A DNA stretch of 64,000 nucleotides from Chitinophagaceae bacterium UBA1930. GTDB taxonomy: Bacteria; Bacteroidota; Bacteroidia; Chitinophagales; Chitinophagaceae. The translations under genes and the position numbers were made by a program. The notes below the pieces were generated by a model. It made no database searches. It had not been told where the DNA came from and saw only the letters and a list, made by a program, of their open reading frames with translations. Where the stretch lies: positions 682,001 to 746,000 of the forward strand of contig DDFK01000001.1 in NCBI GenBank assembly GCA_002337145.1, written 5' to 3'. Below are positions 16,002 to 24,583 of this stretch, piece by piece (positions within the stretch are counted from its first letter, which is position 1; every line of letters begins with the position of its first letter).

Positions 16002-17855
16002 ATGAGTACCACAGAAGAAGTTTTACAGAACGTAGTTATAAAGTTTGCTGGCGACAGTGGGGATGGTATGCAGCTTACGGGTTCGCAGTTCACCAACAAT
16101 ACTGCTTTACTTGGAATAGACCTGGCCACATTTCCCGATTTCCCGGCCGAAATACGGGCCCCAATCGGCACCCTGCCAGGTGTTAGCGGGTTTCAGTTGC
16201 GTTTCAGCAGCGACAGGGTATATACACCGGGCGATATTGCAGACGTATTGGTAGCCATGAATGCAGCGGCTTTGAAAGTGAACCTGAAAGCATTGAAACC
16301 AGGCGGAAAAATCATTGCCAATATTGATGGCTTCGATGCCAAGAACCTGCGTTTGGCCAACTATCCCGATGGTGTGAACCCTTTGGAAGATGGCAGCCTG
16401 GACAGTTACAACGTAACCAAAATAGATGTTACCAAACTTACCCGTGAAGCGGTTAAGGAGTTTACCGAACTTGGCAACAAAGAACGTGACCGTGCAAAAA
16501 ACATGTTTGTACTGGGTTATATCTATTGGATGTATAACCGTACACTGGATAGCTCCATACAGTTCCTGAAAGAGAAGTTCGGTAAAAACGAAATGATCCT
16601 GCAAAGCAATATCAAGGTATTGCAGGCCGGTTACAATTATGGCGACACCACCGAAACCTTTACTACAAGATACCGTGTGGAAAAGGCCAAAATGGAGCCA
16701 GGTGTCTATCGCAGCATCATGGGCAACCAGGCATTAACTTATGGCCTTATTGCCGCAAGTGACAAAAGCGGCCTGCCTTTATTTTTGGGCTCTTACCCTA
16801 TTACTCCTGCATCGGATATTTTACATGAACTGAGCAAATACAAAACATTTGGCATTAGGACATTTCAGGCAGAGGACGAAATTGCAGCCATTACATCGGC
16901 CATTGGTGCAAGCTATGGTGGCCTGCTGGGCGTAACCACTACTTCTGGTCCGGGCATGGCCCTAAAAGCCGAAGCCATGGGGCTTGCGGTAATGTTGGAA
17001 ATACCCTTGGTCATCATCAACGTGCAACGTGGTGGCCCGTCAACAGGTTTGCCTACCAAAACCGAGCAGAGCGATTTGATGCAGGCCTATTATGGCAGGA
17101 ATGGTGAGTGCCCCATGCCAGTAATTGCATCGTCTACCCCAAGCGATTGCTTTGATGTGGCGTATGAAGCAGTACGTATTGCCGTGCAGCACATGACGCC
17201 CGTAATTGTTTTGAGCGATGGCTATATTGCCAATGGTGCCGAGCCTTGGAAGTTCCCGAAAGCAGATGACCTACCCAAAATAAAAGTGGAGTTCAAGACA
17301 CAGTTGGGCGACCATGAAGAAAAATTCATGCCTTACCTGCGTGATGAGAAACTGGCCAGGCCATGGGCCGTGCCGGGTACCGCAGGTCTGGAACATAGGA
17401 TTGGCGGCCTGGAAAAACAGAACATAACCGGCAATGTAAACTATGAGCCAGAAAACCACCAGTTGATGGTGAAAATAAGGCAGGAAAAAGTGGACAAGAT
17501 TGCTGAATATATTCCCGAACAGAAACTGGATAGCGGTCCCGAAAAAGGTAAGGTACTGGTATTGGGTTGGGGTAGCACGTATGGGGCCATTAAAAGTGCC
17601 CTGATGGAGCTACATGCCGAAGGCCATACCGAAGTGAGCCATGCACATATACGTTATGTTCGTCCATTTCCCAAGAACCTGGGCGATATCATCAAGAACT
17701 TTGACAAGGTATTGGTACCCGAAATAAACAATGGCCAACTGGTAAAAATCATACGCGACCAGTTTATGGTTGATGCCAAAGCTTACAATAAAATTATGGG
17801 TGTGCCTATTACTAAAACCGAGTTGGTAGATGAAGTGAAGAAGTTGTTGGTGTAA
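16002..17855 (+). CDS. korA: 2-oxoglutarate (2-oxoacid):ferredoxin oxidoreductase, alpha subunit with fused gamma domain
   Basis: Subunit of the enzyme that oxidises 2-oxoglutarate (or another 2-oxoacid) with CoA and ferredoxin. The 617 residues combine an N-terminal gamma domain (about 10-190; GDSGDGMQLTGSQF, then FPDFPAEIRAP) with the alpha pyrimidine-binding and transketolase-C-like domains (about 220-617; YPITPASDILHEL, TTTSGPGMALKAEAMGLA, QRGGPSTGLPTKTEQSDL). This is the usual alpha-gamma fusion. The TPP-binding beta subunit, normally the next gene, is absent; a terminator and a convergent unknown gene follow instead. An operator-like palindrome and a promoter box lie upstream. Confidence 0.93.
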   Translation: MSTTEEVLQNVVIKFAGDSGDGMQLTGSQFTNNTALLGIDLATFPDFPAEIRAPIGTLPGVSGFQLRFSSDRVYTPGDIADVLVAMNAAALKVNLKALKPGGKIIANIDGFDAKNLRLANYPDGVNPLEDGSLDSYNVTKIDVTKLTREAVKEFTELGNKERDRAKNMFVLGYIYWMYNRTLDSSIQFLKEKFGKNEMILQSNIKVLQAGYNYGDTTETFTTRYRVEKAKMEPGVYRSIMGNQALTYGLIAASDKSGLPLFLGSYPITPASDILHELSKYKTFGIRTFQAEDEIAAITSAIGASYGGLLGVTTTSGPGMALKAEAMGLAVMLEIPLVIINVQRGGPSTGLPTKTEQSDLMQAYYGRNGECPMPVIASSTPSDCFDVAYEAVRIAVQHMTPVIVLSDGYIANGAEPWKFPKADDLPKIKVEFKTQLGDHEEKFMPYLRDEKLARPWAVPGTAGLEHRIGGLEKQNITGNVNYEPENHQLMVKIRQEKVDKIAEYIPEQKLDSGPEKGKVLVLGWGSTYGAIKSALMELHAEGHTEVSHAHIRYVRPFPKNLGDIIKNFDKVLVPEINNGQLVKIIRDQFMVDAKAYNKIMGVPITKTELVDEVKKLLV

Positions 17856-17865
17856 AGAAAAAAAT

Positions 17866-17920
17866 CTACAAATAAAAAGCCCTTGCATGGATTGTTAATG
17901 CAAGGGCTTTTTATTTGTAG
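17866..17920. terminator. 23-bp bidirectional hairpin after korA
   Basis: Arms 17866-17888 and 17898-17920 are perfectly complementary with a 9-nt loop. A-rich and T-rich segments flank the GC core (AGCCCTTGCAT), so it can end korA on the plus strand and the 17926 gene on the minus strand. The stem is much longer than a typical terminator needs. Confidence 0.85.
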
Positions 17921-17925
17921 CAATC

Positions 17926-18657
17926 TTATTCTTGTACCGGATGCTCCCTTGCATTTTTTTCCCAAGCTGCAAATACTTTCAATTCTTTTTTTGTTAGACG
18001 GTTTGAAACATGCTCTATTTCACTCGCTATAGTTTGGTTCCTATCTGGCCAATACCATGTGGTATATAAAACGGGGCATCCCGTTACTTCTGTTAACTTT
18101 TTGAACAAAGTAAAAAAGGTGTTTTTTTCTGAGCAGTTTAAGTAGTAGGTATAAATGCTTCTGTCATTTTTTGTTACCGAATCGCTTAAAAGCTTGTTCT
18201 CTGCAAACCTTTTATACAATACGCCATTCATAACAGTATCAGAAATCGGGTATGTGTTTTCTAATTTGTTGAACGGATTATATACCCAAAAATTAAAAGT
18301 CCACCCCTTAACCGAATCCGGTTGAAAGTATTTTGCTATAAGCGTAGCTGTGTCGCTAAATGATTTATACTCGTAGAATAACCGATTTTTTAAATCAATA
18401 AAAATGTATTTGTCAACAAGAGTGCTAAATGTTTCTTTGCCAAATTCATCCGTTAAAATATGCACACCAGGTACTTCGACTATTAAAGTGCTATCACCCT
18501 TAAACCATTTTTTTGTATCACGTTGATAACGACTTAATACGAATTTGTTATTCACAGTATCATAAAATCTCGGTTTAAATATAGCACAGCCGTTTTGTGA
18601 ATTAGCTACACTAAAAATCATTATGCAAAAGAAAAATTGCACCAATAGTTTGTACAT
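17926..18657 (-). CDS. unknown secreted protein
   Basis: A 243-residue protein with a signal peptide (MYKLLVQFFFCIMIFSVANS) and a hydrophilic mature part rich in aromatic and charged residues. I recognise no domain. The C-terminal region has a helix (SEIEHVSNRLTKKELKVFAA). It starts 30 bp after the stop of the 365-residue lipoprotein gene, so the two form a probable operon. Base use looks more AT-rich than in neighbouring housekeeping genes, which may mark lineage-specific content. Confidence 0.6.
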   Translation of the reverse strand: MYKLLVQFFFCIMIFSVANSQNGCAIFKPRFYDTVNNKFVLSRYQRDTKKWFKGDSTLIVEVPGVHILTDEFGKETFSTLVDKYIFIDLKNRLFYEYKSFSDTATLIAKYFQPDSVKGWTFNFWVYNPFNKLENTYPISDTVMNGVLYKRFAENKLLSDSVTKNDRSIYTYYLNCSEKNTFFTLFKKLTEVTGCPVLYTTWYWPDRNQTIASEIEHVSNRLTKKELKVFAAWEKNAREHPVQE

Positions 18658-18687
18658 GAACTCTAAGATTAATCGCTTTAAGATAAG

Positions 18688-19785
18688 CTAAGGCCATATT
18701 TCAATGGCTAGAAACCGATTTTGTTTATCTAAAAGTATTATTGGATCTTGATTTATAAGATTAATAGTTCCACTAATATACACTTTTGCCATATCATCAG
18801 ATGTAAGACTATTTGTTACGCCAGTATTTGTCCAGGTACCTGTGTTTGGCGGTGCTGAAAAAGCATCCCCTTTATGGCTTGTAGCAGTAAACTTAGGCAT
18901 ATGCCATACCGTATCTCTATAGCCAGTAAAACCTTCCGTAGAAACTACTTTCCATATTCCATAATAATCCTGCTTGGGATACCATGTTTTCTGTCCTGTA
19001 AGTGGTTCAAGGTTTGCAGCTTGCCCACTATCGCCAGTTCCTCCACCACCGCTGCCGTCATCATTGGATATGTCGGTCTGTTCACAGGTAACAAACAACA
19101 ATTCCGAGGTTGAACTAGATGTACCATCGCTATAGTAAGTAGTAGTAACCAAATACCATGAAGTACAAGAAAGGCTATTAGTTGAGCTATTGTCCAAACC
19201 ACCACCGGCTCCCTTCCTGGGTTCGGTCTTGCTGAATCTTATCAATTCATTGTTCTTGTTCTCCACTTCCCAAAGCAGCCTGTTCATGCTGTTGATGAGT
19301 ATTGCTGTAAACTGTCCGTTGGGGTGCTCGGAATTGTAGAACCGATGCATGGCATTAATAGGTAAAGGAACTTTTACGTTTTTGCCGGGCTCGGTATATT
19401 GCAGCAACTGCCCTTTTCTAACATTGCCATCAACATCCAATATCACCATTAAATAATTGGTAACAGGTTTTGCTTTGTTTACACTGATTGCAAACCCGTC
19501 GTTAATAGGAACAAGGATCATTTTCTCCGTTTCCTGTAACACTTCTACCCAAAGTTTATTGATGGCCAAATTGTTTGTAAGCAGTTCTATTTGGGTTTTC
19601 TGTTCCTGCTTATGGGCATCAGCGGCTTGCTTGTTCAACCACATATTTACTTTTGCCGCCATAGTTGGTTTATCGGCAGGGTAACCAATATCCACAATAA
19701 CTTTTTTGTTACAGGCATTCATGCCTATTACAAGTGTTGCTAAAACCAGCAATTGGCCAATGTTGCTTTTTAGGTTCCTGTTCAT
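18688..19785 (-). CDS. unknown lipoprotein with Gly/Asp/Ser linker
   Basis: A 365-residue protein whose signal ends in a lipobox (IGMNAC). An N-terminal half of about 170 residues contains repeated Lys/Asn/Leu-rich helices. A Ser/Thr/Cys-containing stretch follows, then a low-complexity linker (DDGSGGGGTGDSGQ) and a C-terminal beta-rich part with several Trp residues. No family recognised. It heads a two-gene unit with the gene at 17926. A palindromic site (19811-19831) lies 26 bp upstream. Confidence 0.6.
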   Translation of the reverse strand: MNRNLKSNIGQLLVLATLVIGMNACNKKVIVDIGYPADKPTMAAKVNMWLNKQAADAHKQEQKTQIELLTNNLAINKLWVEVLQETEKMILVPINDGFAISVNKAKPVTNYLMVILDVDGNVRKGQLLQYTEPGKNVKVPLPINAMHRFYNSEHPNGQFTAILINSMNRLLWEVENKNNELIRFSKTEPRKGAGGGLDNSSTNSLSCTSWYLVTTTYYSDGTSSSTSELLFVTCEQTDISNDDGSGGGGTGDSGQAANLEPLTGQKTWYPKQDYYGIWKVVSTEGFTGYRDTVWHMPKFTATSHKGDAFSAPPNTGTWTNTGVTNSLTSDDMAKVYISGTINLINQDPIILLDKQNRFLAIEIWP

Positions 19786-19810
19786 TTTGTAAAATTTTTA
19801 GCTTGTGCAA

Positions 19811-19831
19811 TTTGTACAACAATTGTACAAA
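19811..19831. promoter_or_regulatory. palindromic operator-like site
   Basis: TTTGTACA and TGTACAAA form a perfect 8-bp inverted repeat with a 5-nt spacer (ACAAT). It lies 26 bp before the minus-strand ATG at 19785 in a divergent spacer. Its size suits a dimeric repressor or activator site. Confidence 0.4.
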
Positions 19832-19940
19832 AAGTTTTCAAGGCCGTATAGAGTATTATTACGCAATTTTTGTGATTGTAAACCTGCACCTTTACAGTGG
19901 CCGATACACATTTTTATATACTTATACAACAACAGATATT

Positions 19941-20267
19941 ATGGATATTGAACAGCTTCGCCTATACGCACTCAGTAAACCCCATGCAGAAGAATCATTT
20001 CCCTTTGGTAATGAAACATTGGTTTTTAAGGTAAACAATAAGATATTCTTATTAACGGGGTTGGATGCACATCCATTACAATTCAACGTAAAGTGCAATC
20101 CAGACAAGGCTGTTGAGTTAAGGGAGGAATACCCAACCAGTGTGTTGCCTGGTTATCACATGAACAAGAAGCATTGGAACACGATTGTTGTAGACGGCAG
20201 CTTATCCAATAAACTAATGCGGCAGTTCATTGATGATTCTTATAACCTGGTAAAAGGCAAAAAGTAA
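19941..20267 (+). CDS. MmcQ/YjbR family protein
   Basis: A 108-residue cytoplasmic protein of the YjbR/MmcQ (CyaY-like fold) family, whose members are often described as putative DNA-binding proteins without firm function. Seen are the opening helix with ALSKPHAEESFPFGNETLVF, KIFLLTG, LQFNVKCNPDKAVELRE, and the HMNKKHWNTI segment typical of the family. The ATG at 19941 is chosen because upstream in-frame codons add no conserved sequence. It is a singleton between divergent and convergent neighbours. Confidence 0.85.
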   Translation: MDIEQLRLYALSKPHAEESFPFGNETLVFKVNNKIFLLTGLDAHPLQFNVKCNPDKAVELREEYPTSVLPGYHMNKKHWNTIVVDGSLSNKLMRQFIDDSYNLVKGKK

Positions 20268-20314
20268 CCAGCAGTTGGCATGTAGTAATTTAGATACCGA
20301 AAGCCACGGCACTC

Positions 20315-20347
20315 AAAAAACGGGAGCCGCCAAGCAAGACGGCTCCC
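20315..20347 (-). terminator. hmgA terminator
   Basis: On the minus strand GGGAGCCG and CGGCTCCC (20322-20329 with 20340-20347) form an 8-bp stem followed by GTTTTTTG. It lies about 35 bp beyond the hmgA stop. Confidence 0.8.
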
Positions 20348-20380
20348 TAGGTAAAGCATGCATGACAACAGGGTAAATAA

Positions 20381-21538
20381 TTACTCTGCCCAGCTCATTG
20401 TATAATTTTCATTTTCAATTTCCAAAGCGGCCTGCGTTAACATTAACGGGTGAAAGGTATCAACCATTACGGCTAGTTCCTGCGTTTCTTTTTTACCGAT
20501 GCTTTTTTCAACCGCTCCGGGATGTGGCCCATGCGGTATGCCCGCCGGGTGCAACGTAATCATTCCCCTGGTAACATTTTTACGGCTCATGAAATCGCCA
20601 TCCACATAGTACAGCACTTCATCACTATCAATATTGCTGTGGTTGTAAGGTGCAGGAATGGACTGTGGATGGTAGTCATACAGCCGTGGTACAAAACTGC
20701 ATACCACAAAATTATGTGCTTCAAATGTCTGGTGCACGGGAGGAGGCTGATGCACACGGCCCGTTACCGGTTCAAAATCGTGAATGCTAAAAACATACGG
20801 GTAGCAGCAACCATCCCAGCCCACTACGTCAAATGGATGGTGTGCATAATGCAAGCCATATAGCACGCCTTTCTTTTTTGTTTTGATTACAAAATCGCCT
20901 GCTTCATCTTTTGTCTGCAGGTTCTTTGGCTGACGTATGTCCCTTTCGCAGTAAGGTGAATGCTCCAGTAGCTGTCCATACTTGCTCAGGTAACGTTTGG
21001 GATAGCGTATAGGGCTGAAACTTTCCACAATCAACAGGCGGTTGCTGCTATCATTAAAATGCACCTGATAAATTGTTCCCCTTGGTACTACAATATAATC
21101 ACCATAAGCAAATTCAAGTTCACCATATTGGGTAAGCAGCTTACCGGTACCTTCATGAATAAATATCAGTTCGTCTGCATCGGCATTCTTATAAAAATAG
21201 CTTTGCATACTTTCTTGCGGACTGGCCAATACAATATGGCAATCGTTGTTTACCAATACCGCTTTCCTGCTCTGTAAAAAGTCAGGCTCGGGTTTAATAT
21301 TGAACCCTTCAAAGCTGCGGTGCTTCAACATTTTTTCTTCGGCAATTTTGGGTGCAACATCTATTGGTTCATCTGTTTGTATGATTTGTGTTGGCGGATG
21401 TGCATGGTACAGCAAGGAATAGTCATTACTGAAACCCTCGGTTGAAAACAATTGCTCGGAGTACAGCTTGCCATCTGGCTTCCTGAACTGCGTATGGCGT
21501 TTATGTGGAATGTTTCCCAGTTTATAATAATGTGGCAT
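20381..21538 (-). CDS. hmgA: homogentisate 1,2-dioxygenase
   Basis: Fe(II) enzyme that opens the ring of homogentisate to maleylacetoacetate in tyrosine and phenylalanine breakdown. The 385 residues suit the shorter bacterial form. Cupin features are visible: LIFIHEGTGKLLTQYGELEF, YIVVPRGTIYQVHF, and a C-terminal GMITLHPAGIPHGPHPG with its cluster of metal-binding His. The N-terminus (MPHYYKLGNIPHKRHTQFRK) is typical. No other pathway gene (hppD, fahA) lies within the window, so the route is scattered here. A promoter box abuts the start codon and a TA tract lies behind it. Confidence 0.92.
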   Translation of the reverse strand: MPHYYKLGNIPHKRHTQFRKPDGKLYSEQLFSTEGFSNDYSLLYHAHPPTQIIQTDEPIDVAPKIAEEKMLKHRSFEGFNIKPEPDFLQSRKAVLVNNDCHIVLASPQESMQSYFYKNADADELIFIHEGTGKLLTQYGELEFAYGDYIVVPRGTIYQVHFNDSSNRLLIVESFSPIRYPKRYLSKYGQLLEHSPYCERDIRQPKNLQTKDEAGDFVIKTKKKGVLYGLHYAHHPFDVVGWDGCCYPYVFSIHDFEPVTGRVHQPPPVHQTFEAHNFVVCSFVPRLYDYHPQSIPAPYNHSNIDSDEVLYYVDGDFMSRKNVTRGMITLHPAGIPHGPHPGAVEKSIGKKETQELAVMVDTFHPLMLTQAALEIENENYTMSWAE

Positions 21539-21542
21539 ATAA

Positions 21543-21550
21543 CAAAGTTA
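21543..21550 (-). promoter_or_regulatory. TAnnTTTG promoter box for hmgA
   Basis: The minus strand reads TAACTTTG, ending 4 nt before the ATG at 21538. The predicted start base is at or next to the start codon. Confidence 0.5.
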
Positions 21551-21568
21551 ATTGAAGTAAGAAAAAGT

Positions 21569-21581
21569 TATATATATATAT
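21569..21581. repeat. TA dinucleotide tract
   Basis: Six TA units lie 18 bp upstream of the hmgA -7 box, roughly where a -33 element would fall. The rest of the 21551-21860 spacer shows a short TGCGGC/GCCGCA inverted repeat and AT-rich sequence, with no gene I can support. Confidence 0.7.
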
Positions 21582-21860
21582 CGGCTGCGGCGAATTGCAT
21601 TGCCGCATGGAGTGTGCCTGTAATAAGATCAGGCTGCTATGGCAGGCTAAGTTCCAACGTGGCCAAAAGGAAAACATATTTCCATTTGCGTTTATCAATC
21701 CAGTAAGTGAAGTTTCTTTTCAATGGCATATCATAAAACTAAACATTTTTTGTAGATGCAGAAGCAAAAGTTCGTTTGTATAATATAAATGTAGATTAAA
21801 CACTTTTTCCCGAAATTGCAGCTTTATTTTACTGCAAATACATGCAACTATTTTGCAACA

Positions 21861-23909
21861 ATGTTTATTACCCGCAAAAGAAAAAAAAGCCAAATCCTAA
21901 TCCCAACATTACTATTTCTGGTACTGTCGTTTCTACTTTTTGCTTGCACCAACACATCCATCAAAGCAAAATCCGCAGGGGCTGTTTCCATAGATTCCAG
22001 TTTAAAGAAATTGCAGGTATCTGCCTATAGCAATCCCGACAGTGCTGCTGTTGTGTGTAACACAATTCTTACAAAAGCAAGATCCATTCAGTATACAGAC
22101 GGCGAAGCCAAATGCTGGCTTATGCTTACCAGCATACAGAGCCTGAAAGGCAATTACGATTCGGCCATTGCAATGGCCAACAAGGCATTGGCCCTGGTGG
22201 ACACGTTGAAGCAGTTTGCACTTACAGCTGAAATACTGAACGAGAAAGGCATCTGTTACGATTATAAAAGCGATTACAAAAGGGCATTGGATAATTACAA
22301 CAAGTCGCTACACGCTTTTGTATTGGCCAAAGATTCGGTGGGATATGTTCGGGTTAAGAATAATATCGGACTTATATACCAGAATACAGGCGACTTAAAA
22401 CTGGCAAGGTCTTATTTTGAAGAATGCCTTACTATTTCAAAAGAAAAAAAATATTACGACCAGGAGAGCATGGCATTGAGCAACCTTGGTGCTGTTGAAG
22501 ACTTATTGGGCGAACATGCGTTGGCCCTTAGCCATTTTAAACAGGTATTGGAAAGGGACTTGCTTACTGGTAATGAAACCTATATTGCCTATTCTTATAA
22601 CAATGTTGCCGATGCATACAAGCAATTGCACCAGTTTGATAGTGCCGAACTGTATTTCAAAAAATCGATACAGTTAAAGGAGAAATTGGAAGCACAGGTT
22701 GCAGCATTGAACTCGTATAAGGAATATGCCGACATGCTGGCTGAGCAAGGCAGGTTGCAAGATGCCGAAACCTACCTGAATAAGGCCTTTGCAATAGCTA
22801 TCGCTTCGGGCACCAAGGACTATTTGCAGCAATGTTTTGCATTGCGTTCAAAAATTGCGGCGAAGAAGGGTGATTATAAAACGGCATTTGCTGCCTTGGA
22901 TTCTTCTGAAAGGATTGTGGATACATTGGCAAGTACAAAACTGAAAACAGAACTGATTGCAAAAGAAAAAGACTATGCCCTTAATCTACAGGCTATAGAA
23001 TTGCAAAAATTCAAAGAGCAGACAGAGGAGGCCAAAGCAGAAAGCATCACTTTTATTATAGCAAGCATACTTTTTGGTTCGCTTGCATTGTTGCTGGGTT
23101 TAATGTTCAGGCGGCAAAAAAGCATGAACCGCATACAACGACTTCAACAACAGAAACTGGAGAACTACAACCAACTTTTGACAGAGCAGAAAAAGCAGAT
23201 TGAGGATGGCCTTGAAATGAAGAACAAGTTCCTTTCGTTTATGGCACATGAAATCAGGAACCCATTGGGCGGCATCATCGGGCTTACTGATTTATTGATG
23301 GAAACCAATCCCACCAACGATCAGCGGGAATACTTGAATTATCAGAAGAAGGCTTCCACACATTTACTGAACCTATTGAACGAAGTACTAGACTATCAGA
23401 AAATTGTTTCGGGCAATGTGGAAATCAGCCATATCAAATTTGACCTGCAGGACATTTTCCAGCAGGTGCACCATTTGTACAGTGCCAATATCCGGGAGAA
23501 AAATATCCTGTACCATTTGAATTATGACAACCATATTCCGCAAGTGCTGATTGGCGACCCGGTACGTTTGAACCAGATCATCAGCAACCTCATCAACAAT
23601 GCCATCAAGTTTACGCCCCGTAACGGCATGATAAAAGTAAATGCAACAGTACGTGAGCAGACCAGCCAATTGGTGAAAGTGTATTTTGCCATCATTGATA
23701 CAGGTGTGGGCATTGAGCAGGAAGACCAGCAAAAGATATTTGAGCTGTACCAGCAATCAAAATCCGGCAAAAACACCGCCGGTACAGGTTTGGGCTTAGG
23801 TATTGTGAAGAACCTACTGGAGCTGATGAACAGCAAAATCATGCTGAGCAGCGAGTTGGACAAGGGCTCAACCTTTAGCTTTGAAATCATTTTTGAGTTG
23901 CCCGAATAA
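21861..23909 (+). CDS. TPR-containing sensor histidine kinase with lipobox
   Basis: A 682-residue sensor kinase. The chosen ATG (21861) gives an N-terminal signal with a lipobox (FLLFAC), so the sensor end may be lipid-anchored outside the membrane. About eight TPR-like helix pairs follow (about 45-370; GICYDYKSDYKRALDNYNKS, LIYQNTGDLKLARSYFEE), then a transmembrane helix at about 392-412 and a coiled linker. The kinase has His463 in the H-box SFMAHEIRNPLGG, an N-box (IISNLINNAIKF), DTGVGIEQ and GTGLGLGI. No regulator gene is adjacent. TATTTTG, one base short of a consensus box, lies just before the ATG. It converges on nusG. Confidence 0.9.
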   Translation: MFITRKRKKSQILIPTLLFLVLSFLLFACTNTSIKAKSAGAVSIDSSLKKLQVSAYSNPDSAAVVCNTILTKARSIQYTDGEAKCWLMLTSIQSLKGNYDSAIAMANKALALVDTLKQFALTAEILNEKGICYDYKSDYKRALDNYNKSLHAFVLAKDSVGYVRVKNNIGLIYQNTGDLKLARSYFEECLTISKEKKYYDQESMALSNLGAVEDLLGEHALALSHFKQVLERDLLTGNETYIAYSYNNVADAYKQLHQFDSAELYFKKSIQLKEKLEAQVAALNSYKEYADMLAEQGRLQDAETYLNKAFAIAIASGTKDYLQQCFALRSKIAAKKGDYKTAFAALDSSERIVDTLASTKLKTELIAKEKDYALNLQAIELQKFKEQTEEAKAESITFIIASILFGSLALLLGLMFRRQKSMNRIQRLQQQKLENYNQLLTEQKKQIEDGLEMKNKFLSFMAHEIRNPLGGIIGLTDLLMETNPTNDQREYLNYQKKASTHLLNLLNEVLDYQKIVSGNVEISHIKFDLQDIFQQVHHLYSANIREKNILYHLNYDNHIPQVLIGDPVRLNQIISNLINNAIKFTPRNGMIKVNATVREQTSQLVKVYFAIIDTGVGIEQEDQQKIFELYQQSKSGKNTAGTGLGLGIVKNLLELMNSKIMLSSELDKGSTFSFEIIFELPE

Positions 23910-23939
23910 AAAATCCCGTTCCATAAAAATGAAACGGGA
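23906..23939 (-). terminator. nusG operon terminator
   Basis: A stem of about 10 bp with one mismatch (23914-23923 with 23930-23939; TCCCGTT/AACGGGA core) is followed on the minus strand by an ATTTTTTA run. It ends the secE-nusG unit 28 bp after nusG and marks that no ribosomal protein genes follow. Confidence 0.8.
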
Positions 23940-23966
23940 CCCTTTCCTTATCTCTTAGCTTTACAA

Positions 23967-24575
23967 CTAACTTAGTTTTTCCACCTGCATATAGCTCAAT
24001 TCCACAGGTGTTGAACGGCCAAATATTTTTACTACGACTTTCAGTTTCTTCTTCTCATCATTCACTTCTTCAATAACACCATTGAAATCGTTAAATGGAC
24101 CTTCAATTATTTTAATGGTTTCGCCAACAATAAATGGTTCACTGATGGTTACGCCCATATCATTCATTTCATCAACCTTGCCCAGCATCTTATTCACTTC
24201 GCTTTTACGCAAAGAAATGATATTGCCTTTTGACCCCTTGCCATCGGTTAAGAAGTGCATGATATTGGATATATTGCTTACGTGCTGTACAATATCATCC
24301 GTTAGCTTGCCATCCGTTACCTCAAGCATTACATATCCTGGAAAATAGTTCTTTTCACGCATTACTTTTTTACCATTCTGTACTTTGTACACTTTTTCCA
24401 TTGGTAAAAAAACCTGCTTAATAATATCAACCCAACCACTACGGGCTATGTCTTTATCCAGGTATTCCTTCACACTGCGTTCTTTGCCACTAACCACACG
24501 TAGCACATACCATTTGGTATTGTCTGCCATTTGCGGAACTTCGGGCTTCTCTACTGCAATTATCTCTTCGTCCAT
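23967..24575 (-). CDS. nusG: transcription termination/antitermination protein NusG
   Basis: Elongation factor that binds RNA polymerase and couples it to Rho or the ribosome. The 202 residues contain the NGN domain (about 20-125; KWYVLRVVSGKERSVKEYL, FFPGYVMLEV) and a KOW domain (about 148-185; GETIKIIEGPFNDFNGVIEE). A short acidic N-terminal extension (MDEEIIAVEKPEVPQ) precedes the core. It follows secE by 8 bp. In most bacteria rplK-rplA comes next, but here a terminator and the convergent kinase gene follow. Confidence 0.97.
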   Translation of the reverse strand: MDEEIIAVEKPEVPQMADNTKWYVLRVVSGKERSVKEYLDKDIARSGWVDIIKQVFLPMEKVYKVQNGKKVMREKNYFPGYVMLEVTDGKLTDDIVQHVSNISNIMHFLTDGKGSKGNIISLRKSEVNKMLGKVDEMNDMGVTISEPFIVGETIKIIEGPFNDFNGVIEEVNDEKKKLKVVVKIFGRSTPVELSYMQVEKLS

Positions 24576-24583
24576 GATTTCAA

